This document shows, piece after piece, positions 38,359 to 47,272 of a stretch of 49,661 bases of DNA; the stretch's first letter is position 1; each line of letters begins with the position of its first letter. The notes beneath the pieces were generated by a model. The model ran no database searches. It saw only the letters and a program-made list of their open reading frames with translations, and was not told the origin of the DNA. Made by a program: the position numbers and the translations under genes. Source of the DNA: Bacteroidaceae bacterium (lineage in GTDB: Bacteria; Bacteroidota; Bacteroidia; Bacteroidales; Bacteroidaceae); NCBI GenBank assembly GCA_017445145.1, contig JAFSVI010000068.1, forward strand, positions 1 to 49,661, given 5' to 3'.

Positions 38359-40122
38359 ATGAAACGATATATTTCCTTGCTCTTCGGTTGCGTATGTTGC
38401 TGTCTCGCAGCTACCATCACCACCTCATGCAGCGACAGCTACATGGAGGAGCTGAACACCGACGAGTCGAAAGTGGCCAAGATCGACCCCAACGCCCAGC
38501 TGACGACAGCCCTGCTGCAGACATACGGCGACTTCAGCCTGATGGACACCTACCGCAACTACATCACCGGCTTCACGCAGCACTTCGCCGGCGGATGGAA
38601 CGTCACCAACTACGCCGGTGCCGTGCATTTCGAGAACGACATAGCCCGCCGCATCTGGGACCGCTACTATGAGGTGTCTGTCAAGAACCTCGTCGATGCC
38701 ATCCACAATTCCGAGGACAAACCCAACCTCAACGCCGCGCTGCGCATACACCGCGTGTTCCTCATTGCCGTGCTGGCCGACACCTACGGCGACGTACCCT
38801 GCGAGGAAGCCGGCCTGGGATATATCTCCGGCATCTCCACGCCGAAGTACGACACCGTTGAGGAGCTCTACAGCTGGTTCTTCACCGAGCTGGATGCCTG
38901 CGTGGCGCAGCTTGGCACCGGCACCGACCGCATCAGCGGCGACGTCACCAGCCTTGGTGGCGACGTCACCAAGTGGAAACAGTATGCCAACTCCCTGCGC
39001 ATGCGCTATGCCATGCGCATCTCCGACGTCGCCCCGGCCCGGGCGCAGCAGGAGTTCGAGAAGGCCATGGCGGGCGGCTACATCACCACGGCAGCCGACG
39101 AGGCATACGTCATCTACTCCGACTCGCCCTACACCTTCTACGACGGAGCCAACGAGTACGATTTCCGGACCAACGCCCTCAGCGAAATCCTCTACGGACA
39201 GGACCCCTCGTCGCCCACCTTCGTCAGCTCCACGCTGTTCTATCAGCTGCAGAACACCGGCGACCCGCGCCTCTATCGCATCTGCCGCCACTACTACAAC
39301 ATCAAGCGCAGCCAGATCAAGCCCGACAAGGAGCAGAACATAGACCTCACGGACGATGTCTTGGCATACTTTGCCAGCCGCAACATCGGCGAGGAGCCGT
39401 GCAACGTCGGTGCGGCATGGTACGACAACTGGATGGACGTCATCACCATCGACAACATCCCCACGCTGGCCAAATGGGCGGAGATGGATGCCAACACCTA
39501 CGACAACAGCGACTACCGCGCACGTGCCACACGCCCGAGCCTGAACATCGACTTCGAGATGCCCTCATGCCCCGGCATTCTCATCACGGCCGCCGAGGTG
39601 CAGTTCCTCCTGGCCGAGGCCAAGACCATGGGGTGGAACGTCGAGGGCGATGCCCAGAGCCACTACGAGGCCGGCGTGCGCCTCTCTATGGAGATGCTCA
39701 ACAGCCATTATCTCACCTCCAACAAGATTACCGACGACGAGGTCAACACCTTCCTGGCCAACAACCCCCTCGGGGCCAATCCCAAGCAGACCATCAACAC
39801 GCAGGCGTGGATCCTCCACCTGATGAACCCCTCCGAGGCATGGGCCAACATGCGGCGTTCCGACTATCCCGCCGTGCTCGACCGCACACGCCTGGCCACC
39901 TTCCCCGGCGACGGCTTCGTATATGACGACCCCGACCTCTCGATGCCCACACGTCTGCGCTACCCCGAGCTGGAGCTGCAGTACAACAGCGTCAACTACA
40001 ATGCTGCCATCCAGCGCATGGGCGGCAAGGACAACTGGCACAACCGCCTCTGGTGGGACACTGCCGACCTCAACGTGCAGGACACCTTCACGCCTCCGTT
40101 TGGCAAAGGCTATGAGGAGTGA
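38359..40122 (+). CDS. SusD-like outer-membrane lipoprotein (SusD_2-type)
   Basis: 587 residues with lipobox ITTSCSDSY (C24). The opening MEELNTDESKVAKIDPNAQL and the GFTQHFAGGW segment are typical of the SusD-like_2 branch, distinct from the RagB-type SusDs of the FAS1 operon. It would bind oligosaccharides over the SusC channel encoded upstream. The C-terminus includes IQRMGGKDNWHNRLWWD, common in this branch. Confidence 0.92.
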   Translation: MKRYISLLFGCVCCCLAATITTSCSDSYMEELNTDESKVAKIDPNAQLTTALLQTYGDFSLMDTYRNYITGFTQHFAGGWNVTNYAGAVHFENDIARRIWDRYYEVSVKNLVDAIHNSEDKPNLNAALRIHRVFLIAVLADTYGDVPCEEAGLGYISGISTPKYDTVEELYSWFFTELDACVAQLGTGTDRISGDVTSLGGDVTKWKQYANSLRMRYAMRISDVAPARAQQEFEKAMAGGYITTAADEAYVIYSDSPYTFYDGANEYDFRTNALSEILYGQDPSSPTFVSSTLFYQLQNTGDPRLYRICRHYYNIKRSQIKPDKEQNIDLTDDVLAYFASRNIGEEPCNVGAAWYDNWMDVITIDNIPTLAKWAEMDANTYDNSDYRARATRPSLNIDFEMPSCPGILITAAEVQFLLAEAKTMGWNVEGDAQSHYEAGVRLSMEMLNSHYLTSNKITDDEVNTFLANNPLGANPKQTINTQAWILHLMNPSEAWANMRRSDYPAVLDRTRLATFPGDGFVYDDPDLSMPTRLRYPELELQYNSVNYNAAIQRMGGKDNWHNRLWWDTADLNVQDTFTPPFGKGYEE

Positions 40123-40126
40123 ATGT

Positions 40127-40155
40127 GGGATGTATAATGTATAACGTTAAATGTA
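40127..40155. repeat. Short ATGTATAATGTATAACG-type repeat in the susD-SGBP gap
   Basis: The 51-bp gap holds GGATGTATAATGTATAACG followed by TTAAATGTAC, a simple-sequence relative of the AATGCACAATGCAC repeat found inside the GH3 gene. Confidence 0.4.
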
Positions 40156-40173
40156 CAACAAGAACCAACGATT

Positions 40174-41526
40174 ATGACTCACAATATCAAACACCATCAT
40201 CATAGAGGCTGGAAGGCTATGACAATGCTCTTTGCCTTGTGCCTCGCTCTTGCCGGCACCGCGACCTTCACGGCTTGCTCCGCCGACGACCCCTACTTCA
40301 CCGTGACGGAGGATGACGACCCCCGCATCCTCAACACCGACCTCTCGGACAAGACCCTCGACCGCAAGAGCAACCTGAAGATTGAGATCAGGGTCACACC
40401 CATGCAGTACACCACCGTCACCTGGCTGCTCAACGGCGTGCAGATTTTTGAAGGCGCCACCCTCGACCAGACACTGCCCGTGGGCAACCACGTCCTGAAG
40501 ATTGTCGCCACGACCACCAAGGGCAAGAGCACCTCGCGCACCATCAACGTCACCGTGCTCCCCGCCGACGGCGACCCCGTTTTGGCTGCCGACGCCAAGT
40601 CGCGCTGGCTCACCGTGGGTGCCACCAAGACCGTTGCCTGTGAGAACGTCACCTCCGTGAGCCGGGTCATCGTGGGCGACAAGGAGGCCACCAACGTCTC
40701 CTATGCCGACGGACACATCACCTTCACCGTGCCCACGATGGACGAGGGCGAGTACATGCTCTTCATCGAGGATGCCAGTGGCACGCGCTATGGCTGCGGC
40801 ATGTTCACCGTGAGCAACGACGCTTACGTGGATCCGGGCATCAAGGAAACAGTGCTCTGGGAGGGTGCCACCGACATCAACTGGGGCGACAGCAACGTGA
40901 CCATCACGGCCGAGACGCTGGCCGGCGTGCCTGTGGGCGCCACGATACGTGTTTGCTACGAGATTATCGAAGCCGAGTACCACGCCCTGCGCATCACCAC
41001 CCCCTGGTGGGGCGACAACGCCGAGGACCAGGTGGTGGCGCAGTTCGACCTCACGGCCGAGACGCCCAACCCATTTGAGTTCACCTACACCGAGGCCAAC
41101 AAGGCCATCGTCGATGAGCGCGGCGGCATGCTCGTCGTGGGCTTCGGCTACAAGCTGACAAAGGTGATTGCCGTGGAGAACGCCGGCCCCGTGGAGAACA
41201 CCCTCTGGGAGGGTGCCACCGACATCAACTGGGGCGACAGCAACGTGACCATCACGGCTGAGGAGATGGCTACCGTGCCTGTGGGGGCCACCATGCGCGT
41301 CTATTACGACGTCATCGAGGCCGACTACCACGCCCTGCGCATCACCACTCCCTGGTGGGGCGACAACGCCGAGGACCAGGTGGTGGCGCAGTTCGACCTC
41401 ACGGCCGAGACGCCGAACCCCTACGTGTTCACCTACACCGAGGCCAACAAGGCCATCGTCGATGAGCGTGGCGGCATGCTCGTCGTGGGCTTCGGCTACA
41501 AGCTGACGCGCATCACCTATGAGTGA
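40174..41526 (+). CDS. Surface glycan-binding lipoprotein with tandem C-terminal domains
   Basis: 450 residues. The start at 40174 gives a His-rich n-region (KHHHHRGWK); M16 at 40219 is an alternative. Lipobox TFTACSADD (C35). Residues about 45-135 resemble a PKD/Ig-like domain (TVTWLLNGVQIFEGATLDQ), 140-220 an IPT-like domain, and 225-450 two copies of one 116-residue beta-sandwich starting LWEGATDINWGDSNVTI. Tryptophans and WWGD in each copy suit carbohydrate binding. Position right after susD is that of SusE/SGBP proteins, which hold polysaccharide at the surface. No enzyme motif seen. Confidence 0.8.
   Translation: MTHNIKHHHHRGWKAMTMLFALCLALAGTATFTACSADDPYFTVTEDDDPRILNTDLSDKTLDRKSNLKIEIRVTPMQYTTVTWLLNGVQIFEGATLDQTLPVGNHVLKIVATTTKGKSTSRTINVTVLPADGDPVLAADAKSRWLTVGATKTVACENVTSVSRVIVGDKEATNVSYADGHITFTVPTMDEGEYMLFIEDASGTRYGCGMFTVSNDAYVDPGIKETVLWEGATDINWGDSNVTITAETLAGVPVGATIRVCYEIIEAEYHALRITTPWWGDNAEDQVVAQFDLTAETPNPFEFTYTEANKAIVDERGGMLVVGFGYKLTKVIAVENAGPVENTLWEGATDINWGDSNVTITAEEMATVPVGATMRVYYDVIEADYHALRITTPWWGDNAEDQVVAQFDLTAETPNPYVFTYTEANKAIVDERGGMLVVGFGYKLTRITYE
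40855..41520. repeat. Tandem duplication inside the glycan-binding gene
   Basis: Two copies at an offset of 348 bp (116 codons), from CTCTGGGAGGGTGCCACC at 40855 and again at 41203. Long stretches are identical in DNA, including third positions, so the duplication is recent or kept alike by conversion. Differences cluster around DGAETLAG / AEEMATV and CYEIIEAEY / YYDVIEADY. Confidence 0.9.
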
Positions 41527-41592
41527 ACCCGCGGGCCACGACTGCATATCCACAGACATTGAACATTAAAAGAACATCTATCTATCAGGACA

Positions 41593-41673
41593 CAAAGGCG
41601 CTGAGAAGCGGAGGGCAGAATAGCAAGTCATTGACCCCGTAAGCAAGAAAGGCTCTGCGCATTAGCGCCTTTG
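41593..41673. repeat. Inverted repeat between the glycan-binding and GH3 genes
   Basis: CAAAGGCGCT (41593-41602) and AGCGCCTTTG (41664-41673), 61 bp apart, in a 182-bp gap. The left arm follows TATCAGGACA, which is shared with the repeat at 44107-44160. It may lower GH3 expression relative to the genes upstream or be an interspersed element. Confidence 0.55.
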
Positions 41674-41708
41674 CGTTCACTAACCATCTAACATAGCATC
41701 CCGTCATT

Positions 41709-44063
41709 ATGAAACACAAATTATTCTTGACAATGATAGTCAGCACAACGATGCTCGCCTCCTGCACCAAGCAGACAGCTGCCACGGGCCAGGATGCCGC
41801 CCTCGAGGCAAAAGTGGAAGAGACACTGAGCCGCCTCACCACGGAGGAGAAAGTGGGGCAGATGATGCAGCTGGTCACGGACCTCTTTGGCACCAACGAC
41901 GCCAACGGCGTGTTCCACATCGACCCGGCCAAGGCCGACACGCTGTTCTCCAAGTACAAGATTGGCTCCATCCTCAATGCCCCCAACACCTGTGCCCCCA
42001 CAGCCGAGCAGTGGCAGGAAATCATGGCCGACATACAGGAGCTGTCGATGAAGCACATCGGCGTGCCATGTCTCTTCGGCCTCGACCAGAACCACGGCTC
42101 CACCTACACCCAGGGCGGAACGCTCTTCCCGCAGAACATCAACGTCGGAGCCACCTTCAACCGCGACATAGCACGCCGCAGCGCCGAGGCAACGGCCTAC
42201 GAGACGCGCGCTGTCTCCGTGCCATGGACCTTCAGCCCTACCATTGACCTGGGGCGCGACGCCCGCTGGCCGCGCCTGTACGAGAACTTCGGCGAGGACT
42301 GCTACGTCAACGCCGAGATGGGCGTGGCACAGACCCTCGGCTTCCAGGGCGAGGACCCCAACCATGTCGATCAGCACCACGTGGCCGTGTCGCTCAAGCA
42401 CTACCTCGGCTACGGCGTGCCCTGGACGGGCAAGGACCGCACACCGGCCTACATCGCCCCGGCACAGCTGCGCGAGAAGTACTATGCCCCCTATCTGGCC
42501 TGCGTCAAGGCCGGCGCACACTCCGTCATGGTCAACTCGGCTTCCATCAACGGTCTCCCCGTCCACGCCAACCACGAACTGCTCACCGTGTGGCTCAAGG
42601 AGCAGACGGGGTGGGACGGCGTGCTCATCACCGACTGGGCCGACGTTAACAACCTCTACACGCGCGAGATGATAGCCCGCGACAAGAAGGATGCCCTGCG
42701 TATTGCCATCAACGCCGGCATCGACATGGTCATGGAACCCTACAGCGCCGACGCCTGCCCGCTGCTCAAGGAGCTTGTCGATGAGGGCGCCATACCCATG
42801 AGCCGCATCGACGATGCCGTGCGTCGCGTGCTGCGCATGAAGTACCGCCTGGACCTCTTCGACCACCCCACGCAGCGCCTCGCCGACTACCCCAAGTTTG
42901 GCGGCAAGGAGTTTGCACAGCTCGCCCTCGAGGGCGCCGTGGAGAGCATGGTGCTGCTCAAGAATGCACAATGCACAATGCACAATTCACAATTGGCTTC
43001 GCCGATGCTGCCGCTTGAGAAGGGTGTGACAATTCTGCTCACGGGTCCCAATGCCAACCAGATGCGATGCCTCAACGGCGGCTGGAGCTACACGTGGCAG
43101 GGCGACCGCACCGACGAGTTTGCCAGCCAGTACAACACCATCTACGAGGCCATGTGCAACGAGTTCGGCGAGGCCAACGTGCGCCTGGCCCAGGGCGTGA
43201 CCTACAACGAGAAGGGCAAGTGGTGGGAAGAGAACGAGCCTGACATTGCCGCTGCCGTCAGTGCCGCTCAGGGCGTGGATGTCATCGTGGCTTGCATAGG
43301 CGAGAACTCCTACACCGAGACACCCGGCAACCTCACCGACCTCACCCTCTCCGAGAACCAGCGTAACCTCGTCAAGGCACTGGCCCGGACGGGCAAACCC
43401 ATCGTGCTCGTACTCAACGAGGGCCGGCCGCGCATCCTCGCCGACATAGAGCCGCTGGCCAAGGCCGTGGTCCACATCATGATTCCCGGCAACTACGGCG
43501 GCGACGCCCTGGCTGGACTCCTCAGCGGCCGCTACAACTTCTCCGGCCGTCTGCCCTTCACCTATCCCAGCGAAATCAACTCGCTCACCAACTACGACTT
43601 CAAGAAGAGCGAGGAGACAGCGACCATGGAGGGCGCCTACGACTACAACGCGCGCGTCACGCAGCAGTGGGGCTTCGGCCACGGCCTGAGCTATACCACC
43701 TTTGAGTATGCCAACATGAAGGTCGATAAGCAGAACTTCACCCGCGACGACGTGCTCACCGTGAGCCTCGACGTCACCAACACGGGCCAACGTGCCGGCA
43801 AGGAGAGTGTGCTCCTCTTCAGCAGCGACGTCATTGCATCCATGGTGCCCGACGGCCGCCGTCTGCGCCAATTCGACAAGGTGGAGCTGCAACCTGGCGA
43901 GACACGCACTGTCAGCTTCCAGCTCCCCGCTGCCGACCTGGCATTCGTGGGCTACGACGGCCGCTGGCGCCTTGAGGAGGGCGACTTCGTCCTCAGCGCG
44001 GGTCTCCAGGGCGTGACTGTCCACTGCGACAAGACCTACGTGTGGGACACTCCCAACAGGTAG
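41709..44063 (+). CDS. Glycoside hydrolase family 3 beta-glucosidase (BglX-like)
   Basis: 784 residues. Lipobox MLASCTKQT. (beta/alpha)8 domain followed by an alpha/beta sandwich and a fibronectin-III-like C-terminal domain, the usual BglX order. Nucleophile D309 lies in [20 protein letters not shown] and [15 protein letters not shown] are typical. It would split cello- or other beta-oligosaccharides to glucose in the periplasm. Residues about 418-430 ([14 protein letters not shown]), in the linker between the first two domains, are encoded by an AATGCACAATGCAC repeat absent from normal GH3 enzymes. Last gene of the plus-strand PUL. Confidence 0.93.
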   Translation: MKHKLFLTMIVSTTMLASCTKQTAATGQDAALEAKVEETLSRLTTEEKVGQMMQLVTDLFGTNDANGVFHIDPAKADTLFSKYKIGSILNAPNTCAPTAEQWQEIMADIQELSMKHIGVPCLFGLDQNHGSTYTQGGTLFPQNINVGATFNRDIARRSAEATAYETRAVSVPWTFSPTIDLGRDARWPRLYENFGEDCYVNAEMGVAQTLGFQGEDPNHVDQHHVAVSLKHYLGYGVPWTGKDRTPAYIAPAQLREKYYAPYLACVKAGAHSVMVNSASINGLPVHANHELLTVWLKEQTGWDGVLITDWADVNNLYTREMIARDKKDALRIAINAGIDMVMEPYSADACPLLKELVDEGAIPMSRIDDAVRRVLRMKYRLDLFDHPTQRLADYPKFGGKEFAQLALEGAVESMVLLKNAQCTMHNSQLASPMLPLEKGVTILLTGPNANQMRCLNGGWSYTWQGDRTDEFASQYNTIYEAMCNEFGEANVRLAQGVTYNEKGKWWEENEPDIAAAVSAAQGVDVIVACIGENSYTETPGNLTDLTLSENQRNLVKALARTGKPIVLVLNEGRPRILADIEPLAKAVVHIMIPGNYGGDALAGLLSGRYNFSGRLPFTYPSEINSLTNYDFKKSEETATMEGAYDYNARVTQQWGFGHGLSYTTFEYANMKVDKQNFTRDDVLTVSLDVTNTGQRAGKESVLLFSSDVIASMVPDGRRLRQFDKVELQPGETRTVSFQLPAADLAFVGYDGRWRLEEGDFVLSAGLQGVTVHCDKTYVWDTPNR
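42963..42994. repeat. AATGCACAATGCAC simple repeat inside the GH3 gene
   Basis: Three copies of AATGCAC followed by AATTCACAATT. It is read through in frame as [11 protein letters not shown] between two GH3 domains. This kind of sequence is normally intergenic in Bacteroidota. Confidence 0.75.
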
Positions 44064-44110
44064 CTTGTTATCCGCAAGTAACCAATCACCATTATTGACA
44101 CAATCGTCAG

Positions 44111-44154
44111 GACACAGGGACACAGGGGGCGTATATCCTCTGTGTCCCTGTGTC
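44111..44154. terminator. Inverted repeat after GH3, possible bidirectional terminator
   Basis: GACACAGGGACACAG (44111-44125) and CTGTGTCCCTGTGTC (44140-44154): a 15-bp perfect stem with a 14-nt loop, followed by TTTGTGTCC. It lies between the convergent GH3 and regulator genes and shares TCAGGACACA with the repeat near 41590. Confidence 0.6.
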
Positions 44155-44188
44155 TTTGTGTCCGAAATGCATGCCCGACCCTTGGCCG

Positions 44189-44278
44189 CTCCGAAACTTC
44201 GGAGAGCTGATTGTGCTCATACGCTCTCTGCCAGCACTACCGCAAGGCGGTCCCACCGTCTTGGTGGTACGATTGCGG
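44189..44278 (-). terminator. Hairpins just after the regulator stop codon
   Basis: A compound stem, CCGCAA (44240-44245) with TTGCGG (44273-44278) enclosing CCACC-GTCTT-GGTGG (44253-44267), five bases from the regulator stop; and CTCCGAA-AC-TTCGGAG at 44189-44204. Either could end the minus-strand transcript. Confidence 0.45.
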
Positions 44279-44282
44279 GTCA

Positions 44283-47258
44283 TCATTGACAGAACTTCGA
44301 TGGCGACATGCCGAAGTACTTCTTGAACACGGTGCTGAAGTACTTGGGGTTGTCGAACCCGGCCATCATGGCGGTGTCGGCCACGGAGCGCCCGCCGCGC
44401 AGGAGCGACGCGGCGCGCTCGAGGCGTATGATGCGTATGAAGTCCTGCGGCGACTTGCCCGTGTAGGTCTTCAGCTTGAGGTAGAAGAGGGTGCGGCTCA
44501 TGGCCATCTCGCGGCATAGGCGGTCGATGTTGAACTCCGTGTCCGTGAGGTTGTCGGCCACGAGCTTCGTCACGCGCGCTATGAACTCCGAACCCTCGGC
44601 GCCCAATGGGCCGTGGGGGGGCGCTTCGCCGTCGGTGGCCGTCTGGGCGGAGGCGTCGGCCTCTGCGCCGGCCTCTGCGGCTGCCGTGGTGGTAGCATTG
44701 GTGGTTGCCGTGGTGGTTGCCGTGGTGGTCGCCGTGGTGGCTTCCGGGATGTCGGTGTCTGTGGGTGCTGCCATGGCGGCGGGGAGCCTGTTGGCGGGCG
44801 CCGTGTCGGCATTCAGGTCCCTGACCACGAGGCGCATGTATTTGTCGTGCAGCTGATATACGCGCCAAGCGCCGTAGAAAGCCATCACCACCAGCCCCAC
44901 ATACACCACCCACATCCACCACGTGTTCCACCACGGCTGCGCCACGACGATGGTCAGCGGCAGCTCGTCGAGCACGGTGCCGCAGGTGCGGCTCACACAT
45001 CGCAGCAGCAGCTCGTGGGTGCCGGAGGCGATGTTGGTGAAGCGTATGGTCTGTTGGTCGGAGGGTTGGCTCCACTGTCCGTCCGACATCTTGTATTGGT
45101 ACATGATGTCGAAATGGTTGCGGAGGTTGATGCTTTCGATGTGCAGGTCGAAGGTGCGCTGTGAGTAGTCCAGGCACAGCTCGCGCCGCGCCAACATCTC
45201 GTGGGCACGTAGCGCGAAGCCGTCGTCGCCCGCTGTGCAGTCCACACCCACGAGCCGCAGCCGGGCCTCGTAGTTGAGTGCCTGCATGTTGGCGGGGTCC
45301 AGGATGAGCGCCCCCGTGGTGGTGCCGAAGAAGAGGTGGCCGTGGAGCAGTATGGCAGCGGCGCGGGCCGAGTACTCGCGCTCGATGCCGTAGCCATAGT
45401 TCATGCACACGACCTGCGGCCGCGCGGCGGGTGCCCCGTGGGCCGCCGTCGCGGTGGGACTGACGAAGGCGAGTCCCTGCTCCGTGGCGATGTGTATGCG
45501 GCCCATGTCGTCCTTGGTGAAGCTGCAGACGACGTTGGACGGGAGGCCGTCGGCCGTGGTGAGCTGTATGCAGCTGCGCTGGCGTAGGTCATAGACGTAT
45601 GCCCCGCCGCCGTCGGTGCCTATCCATAGCTGGCGCCCGTCATCGACGTAGAGTGCCAGCACATAGCGGTTGACGTTGTCCGAGACGCTGGAGTAGTCCA
45701 GCTCGCCACGCAGGCCGTCGGTCGTGGAGATGAGTTTGATGCCGTCGGCCGTGGCCACGGCGATGAGGCCGTCGGGCAGCTGCACGATGTCCTGCACGTT
45801 GCGTATGGGGTAGTAGCACCAGCCCGAGGGCGTCTGCTGCACGAGGTCGCCGTCCAGGCAACCCATCCACAGGCTTCCCTCGCGGTCGTAGAACACCTTG
45901 TACACATGGTCGTCGCGCAGCACACCGCCGCGCTTGCTGTAGAGCTGGCGCGCCGAGCCGTCGTCGCCAATCTCATAGACACCCATGCCGAAGGTGGAGG
46001 CCAGCATGGTGCCCCGTGGTGTGGCACAGAGGCTGAGCACCACAGCTCCCTCGCAGCAGTGGGTCCAACTGCGGCGGGCGTAGTCGTGGATGCTGACGCC
46101 GTTGTCGGTGGCCATGACGAGGGCCCCGCCGGGAAACTGCGCCACGCTGTTCACGCGGTCGTTGAGCAGCGACTGGCGGTTGCCGCGCACATGCTTCAAC
46201 ACGGCCAGTGTGCTGCACACGGGGCGCGCTATGTCGATGCCGCCGGAGTATGACCCCACGATGATGTTGTCCCAGGTGTCGCGCACGACGGCATAGACAC
46301 CGTTGCCGTGGAGCACGCCCTCGTCGCCCTCGTTGGCGTCGAAGAGCAGCACACAGTCGTGGCGGCCGTCGGCCGTGGGCTGCCGTGTGGCGCGGTACAC
46401 GCCATGGCCGTCGATGCCCACAAGCATCGTGGCCTCATCATAGGGGCAGATGCTGCGCACGGGGTTGCAGTGGTCGCCGTGGGGTGGGGTGGTCGTGAGG
46501 GGGACGGGCGTTGAGCGTGCGAGGCTGCCGTCGGCTCCGGGCTTCAGCAGCTGCACGCCGTGGCTGAAGGTGCCGAGCCACACGACATCGTTGTCGGCGT
46601 CGTAGAACCCGCTCTCCACATTGTCTGCCAGGACCGTTGGCAGTGGCTGCTCGCGCTGTGGGCTGCCGTCGGTGGGGCGATATTCCATCACGCCGTCCTT
46701 GGTGCAGAGGAGCCGGCTGTGGCTCGTCGCGACGATGGTGGTGGCGAACACCCCAGGCACGACGGGTGCGAGCGTGTCGTGGCGCAGGATATAGACGCCC
46801 TCGCGCAGAGCCAACCACAGGCCCTCGTGTGTGGCGAGGATGTCGTTGGCCAGCACCACCGTCTGCAACGTAGCGCCCACGTCGGCATGCAGGCGGAAGG
46901 TGTCGCGCACGGCGTCGTAGGCGAAGATGTGGCCGTGGTTGTCGAAGGCGTAGAGCACCGAGTCGCTGCGCCCGAGGTGCAGCTTTATGGTGCGCCCGGC
47001 AAAGTCGCTGTAGGCTTTGTCGCTCGTCAACGCGTAGTGGCGCAACGTGAGGCCGTTGTAGCGCTCCACGTCTTTCTTCGTGGACCACCACAACGCCCCG
47101 TCGGCATCCTGGCAGACGGAATAGACGCGTTGGCAGCACACCCCTTCCTCCTGCCCAAGATGCGAGTACGTGAACTTGTCGGCATCGATGGCGCCGTGGC
47201 CGTGGCTGGCGATGGCCAGACATAGGGCGAGAAACAGCTGTTTCCCCTTCCAGTTCAT
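44283..47258 (-). CDS. Transmembrane one-component regulator: Reg_prop propeller, Y_Y_Y, one TM span, AraC-type HTH
   Basis: 991 residues. Signal peptide; residues about 25-690 are periplasmic propeller repeats of the Reg_prop kind (DADGALWWSTKKDVERYNGL, DREGSLWMGCLDGDLVQQ, DDGRQLWIGTDGGGAYVY); 690-765 Y_Y_Y; one membrane span about 779-799 (WVVYVGLVVMAFYGAW); a Thr/Ala-rich linker about 815-885; AraC HTH about 891-991 with AMSRTLFYLKLKTYTGKSP and GFDNPKYFSTVFKKYFG. Hybrid two-component systems have histidine kinase and receiver domains between TM and HTH; here both are absent. The order is like SusR of Bacteroides. It probably senses the PUL's oligosaccharide in the periplasm and binds DNA while still in the membrane. 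It is 14 bp downstream of the GH43-like gene and convergent with the PUL. Confidence 0.88.
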   Translation of the reverse strand: MNWKGKQLFLALCLAIASHGHGAIDADKFTYSHLGQEEGVCCQRVYSVCQDADGALWWSTKKDVERYNGLTLRHYALTSDKAYSDFAGRTIKLHLGRSDSVLYAFDNHGHIFAYDAVRDTFRLHADVGATLQTVVLANDILATHEGLWLALREGVYILRHDTLAPVVPGVFATTIVATSHSRLLCTKDGVMEYRPTDGSPQREQPLPTVLADNVESGFYDADNDVVWLGTFSHGVQLLKPGADGSLARSTPVPLTTTPPHGDHCNPVRSICPYDEATMLVGIDGHGVYRATRQPTADGRHDCVLLFDANEGDEGVLHGNGVYAVVRDTWDNIIVGSYSGGIDIARPVCSTLAVLKHVRGNRQSLLNDRVNSVAQFPGGALVMATDNGVSIHDYARRSWTHCCEGAVVLSLCATPRGTMLASTFGMGVYEIGDDGSARQLYSKRGGVLRDDHVYKVFYDREGSLWMGCLDGDLVQQTPSGWCYYPIRNVQDIVQLPDGLIAVATADGIKLISTTDGLRGELDYSSVSDNVNRYVLALYVDDGRQLWIGTDGGGAYVYDLRQRSCIQLTTADGLPSNVVCSFTKDDMGRIHIATEQGLAFVSPTATAAHGAPAARPQVVCMNYGYGIEREYSARAAAILLHGHLFFGTTTGALILDPANMQALNYEARLRLVGVDCTAGDDGFALRAHEMLARRELCLDYSQRTFDLHIESINLRNHFDIMYQYKMSDGQWSQPSDQQTIRFTNIASGTHELLLRCVSRTCGTVLDELPLTIVVAQPWWNTWWMWVVYVGLVVMAFYGAWRVYQLHDKYMRLVVRDLNADTAPANRLPAAMAAPTDTDIPEATTATTTATTTATTNATTTAAAEAGAEADASAQTATDGEAPPHGPLGAEGSEFIARVTKLVADNLTDTEFNIDRLCREMAMSRTLFYLKLKTYTGKSPQDFIRIIRLERAASLLRGGRSVADTAMMAGFDNPKYFSTVFKKYFGMSPSKFCQ
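44683..44742. repeat. 12-bp minisatellite in the regulator linker
   Basis: Five units of GCCGTGGTGGTT (one with CATT in place of CCGT) between 44683 and 44742. On the coding strand they give ATTATTTATTTATTNATT. A change in unit number stays in frame and only alters linker length. Confidence 0.8.
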
Positions 47259-47272
47259 GTCAAGCCCTGTTG

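Noticed and set aside
40174-40220. HHHH in the glycan-binding protein as a vector tag or metal site
   Set aside because: It is in the n-region of a normal lipoprotein signal peptide and would be removed; surrounding DNA looks native.
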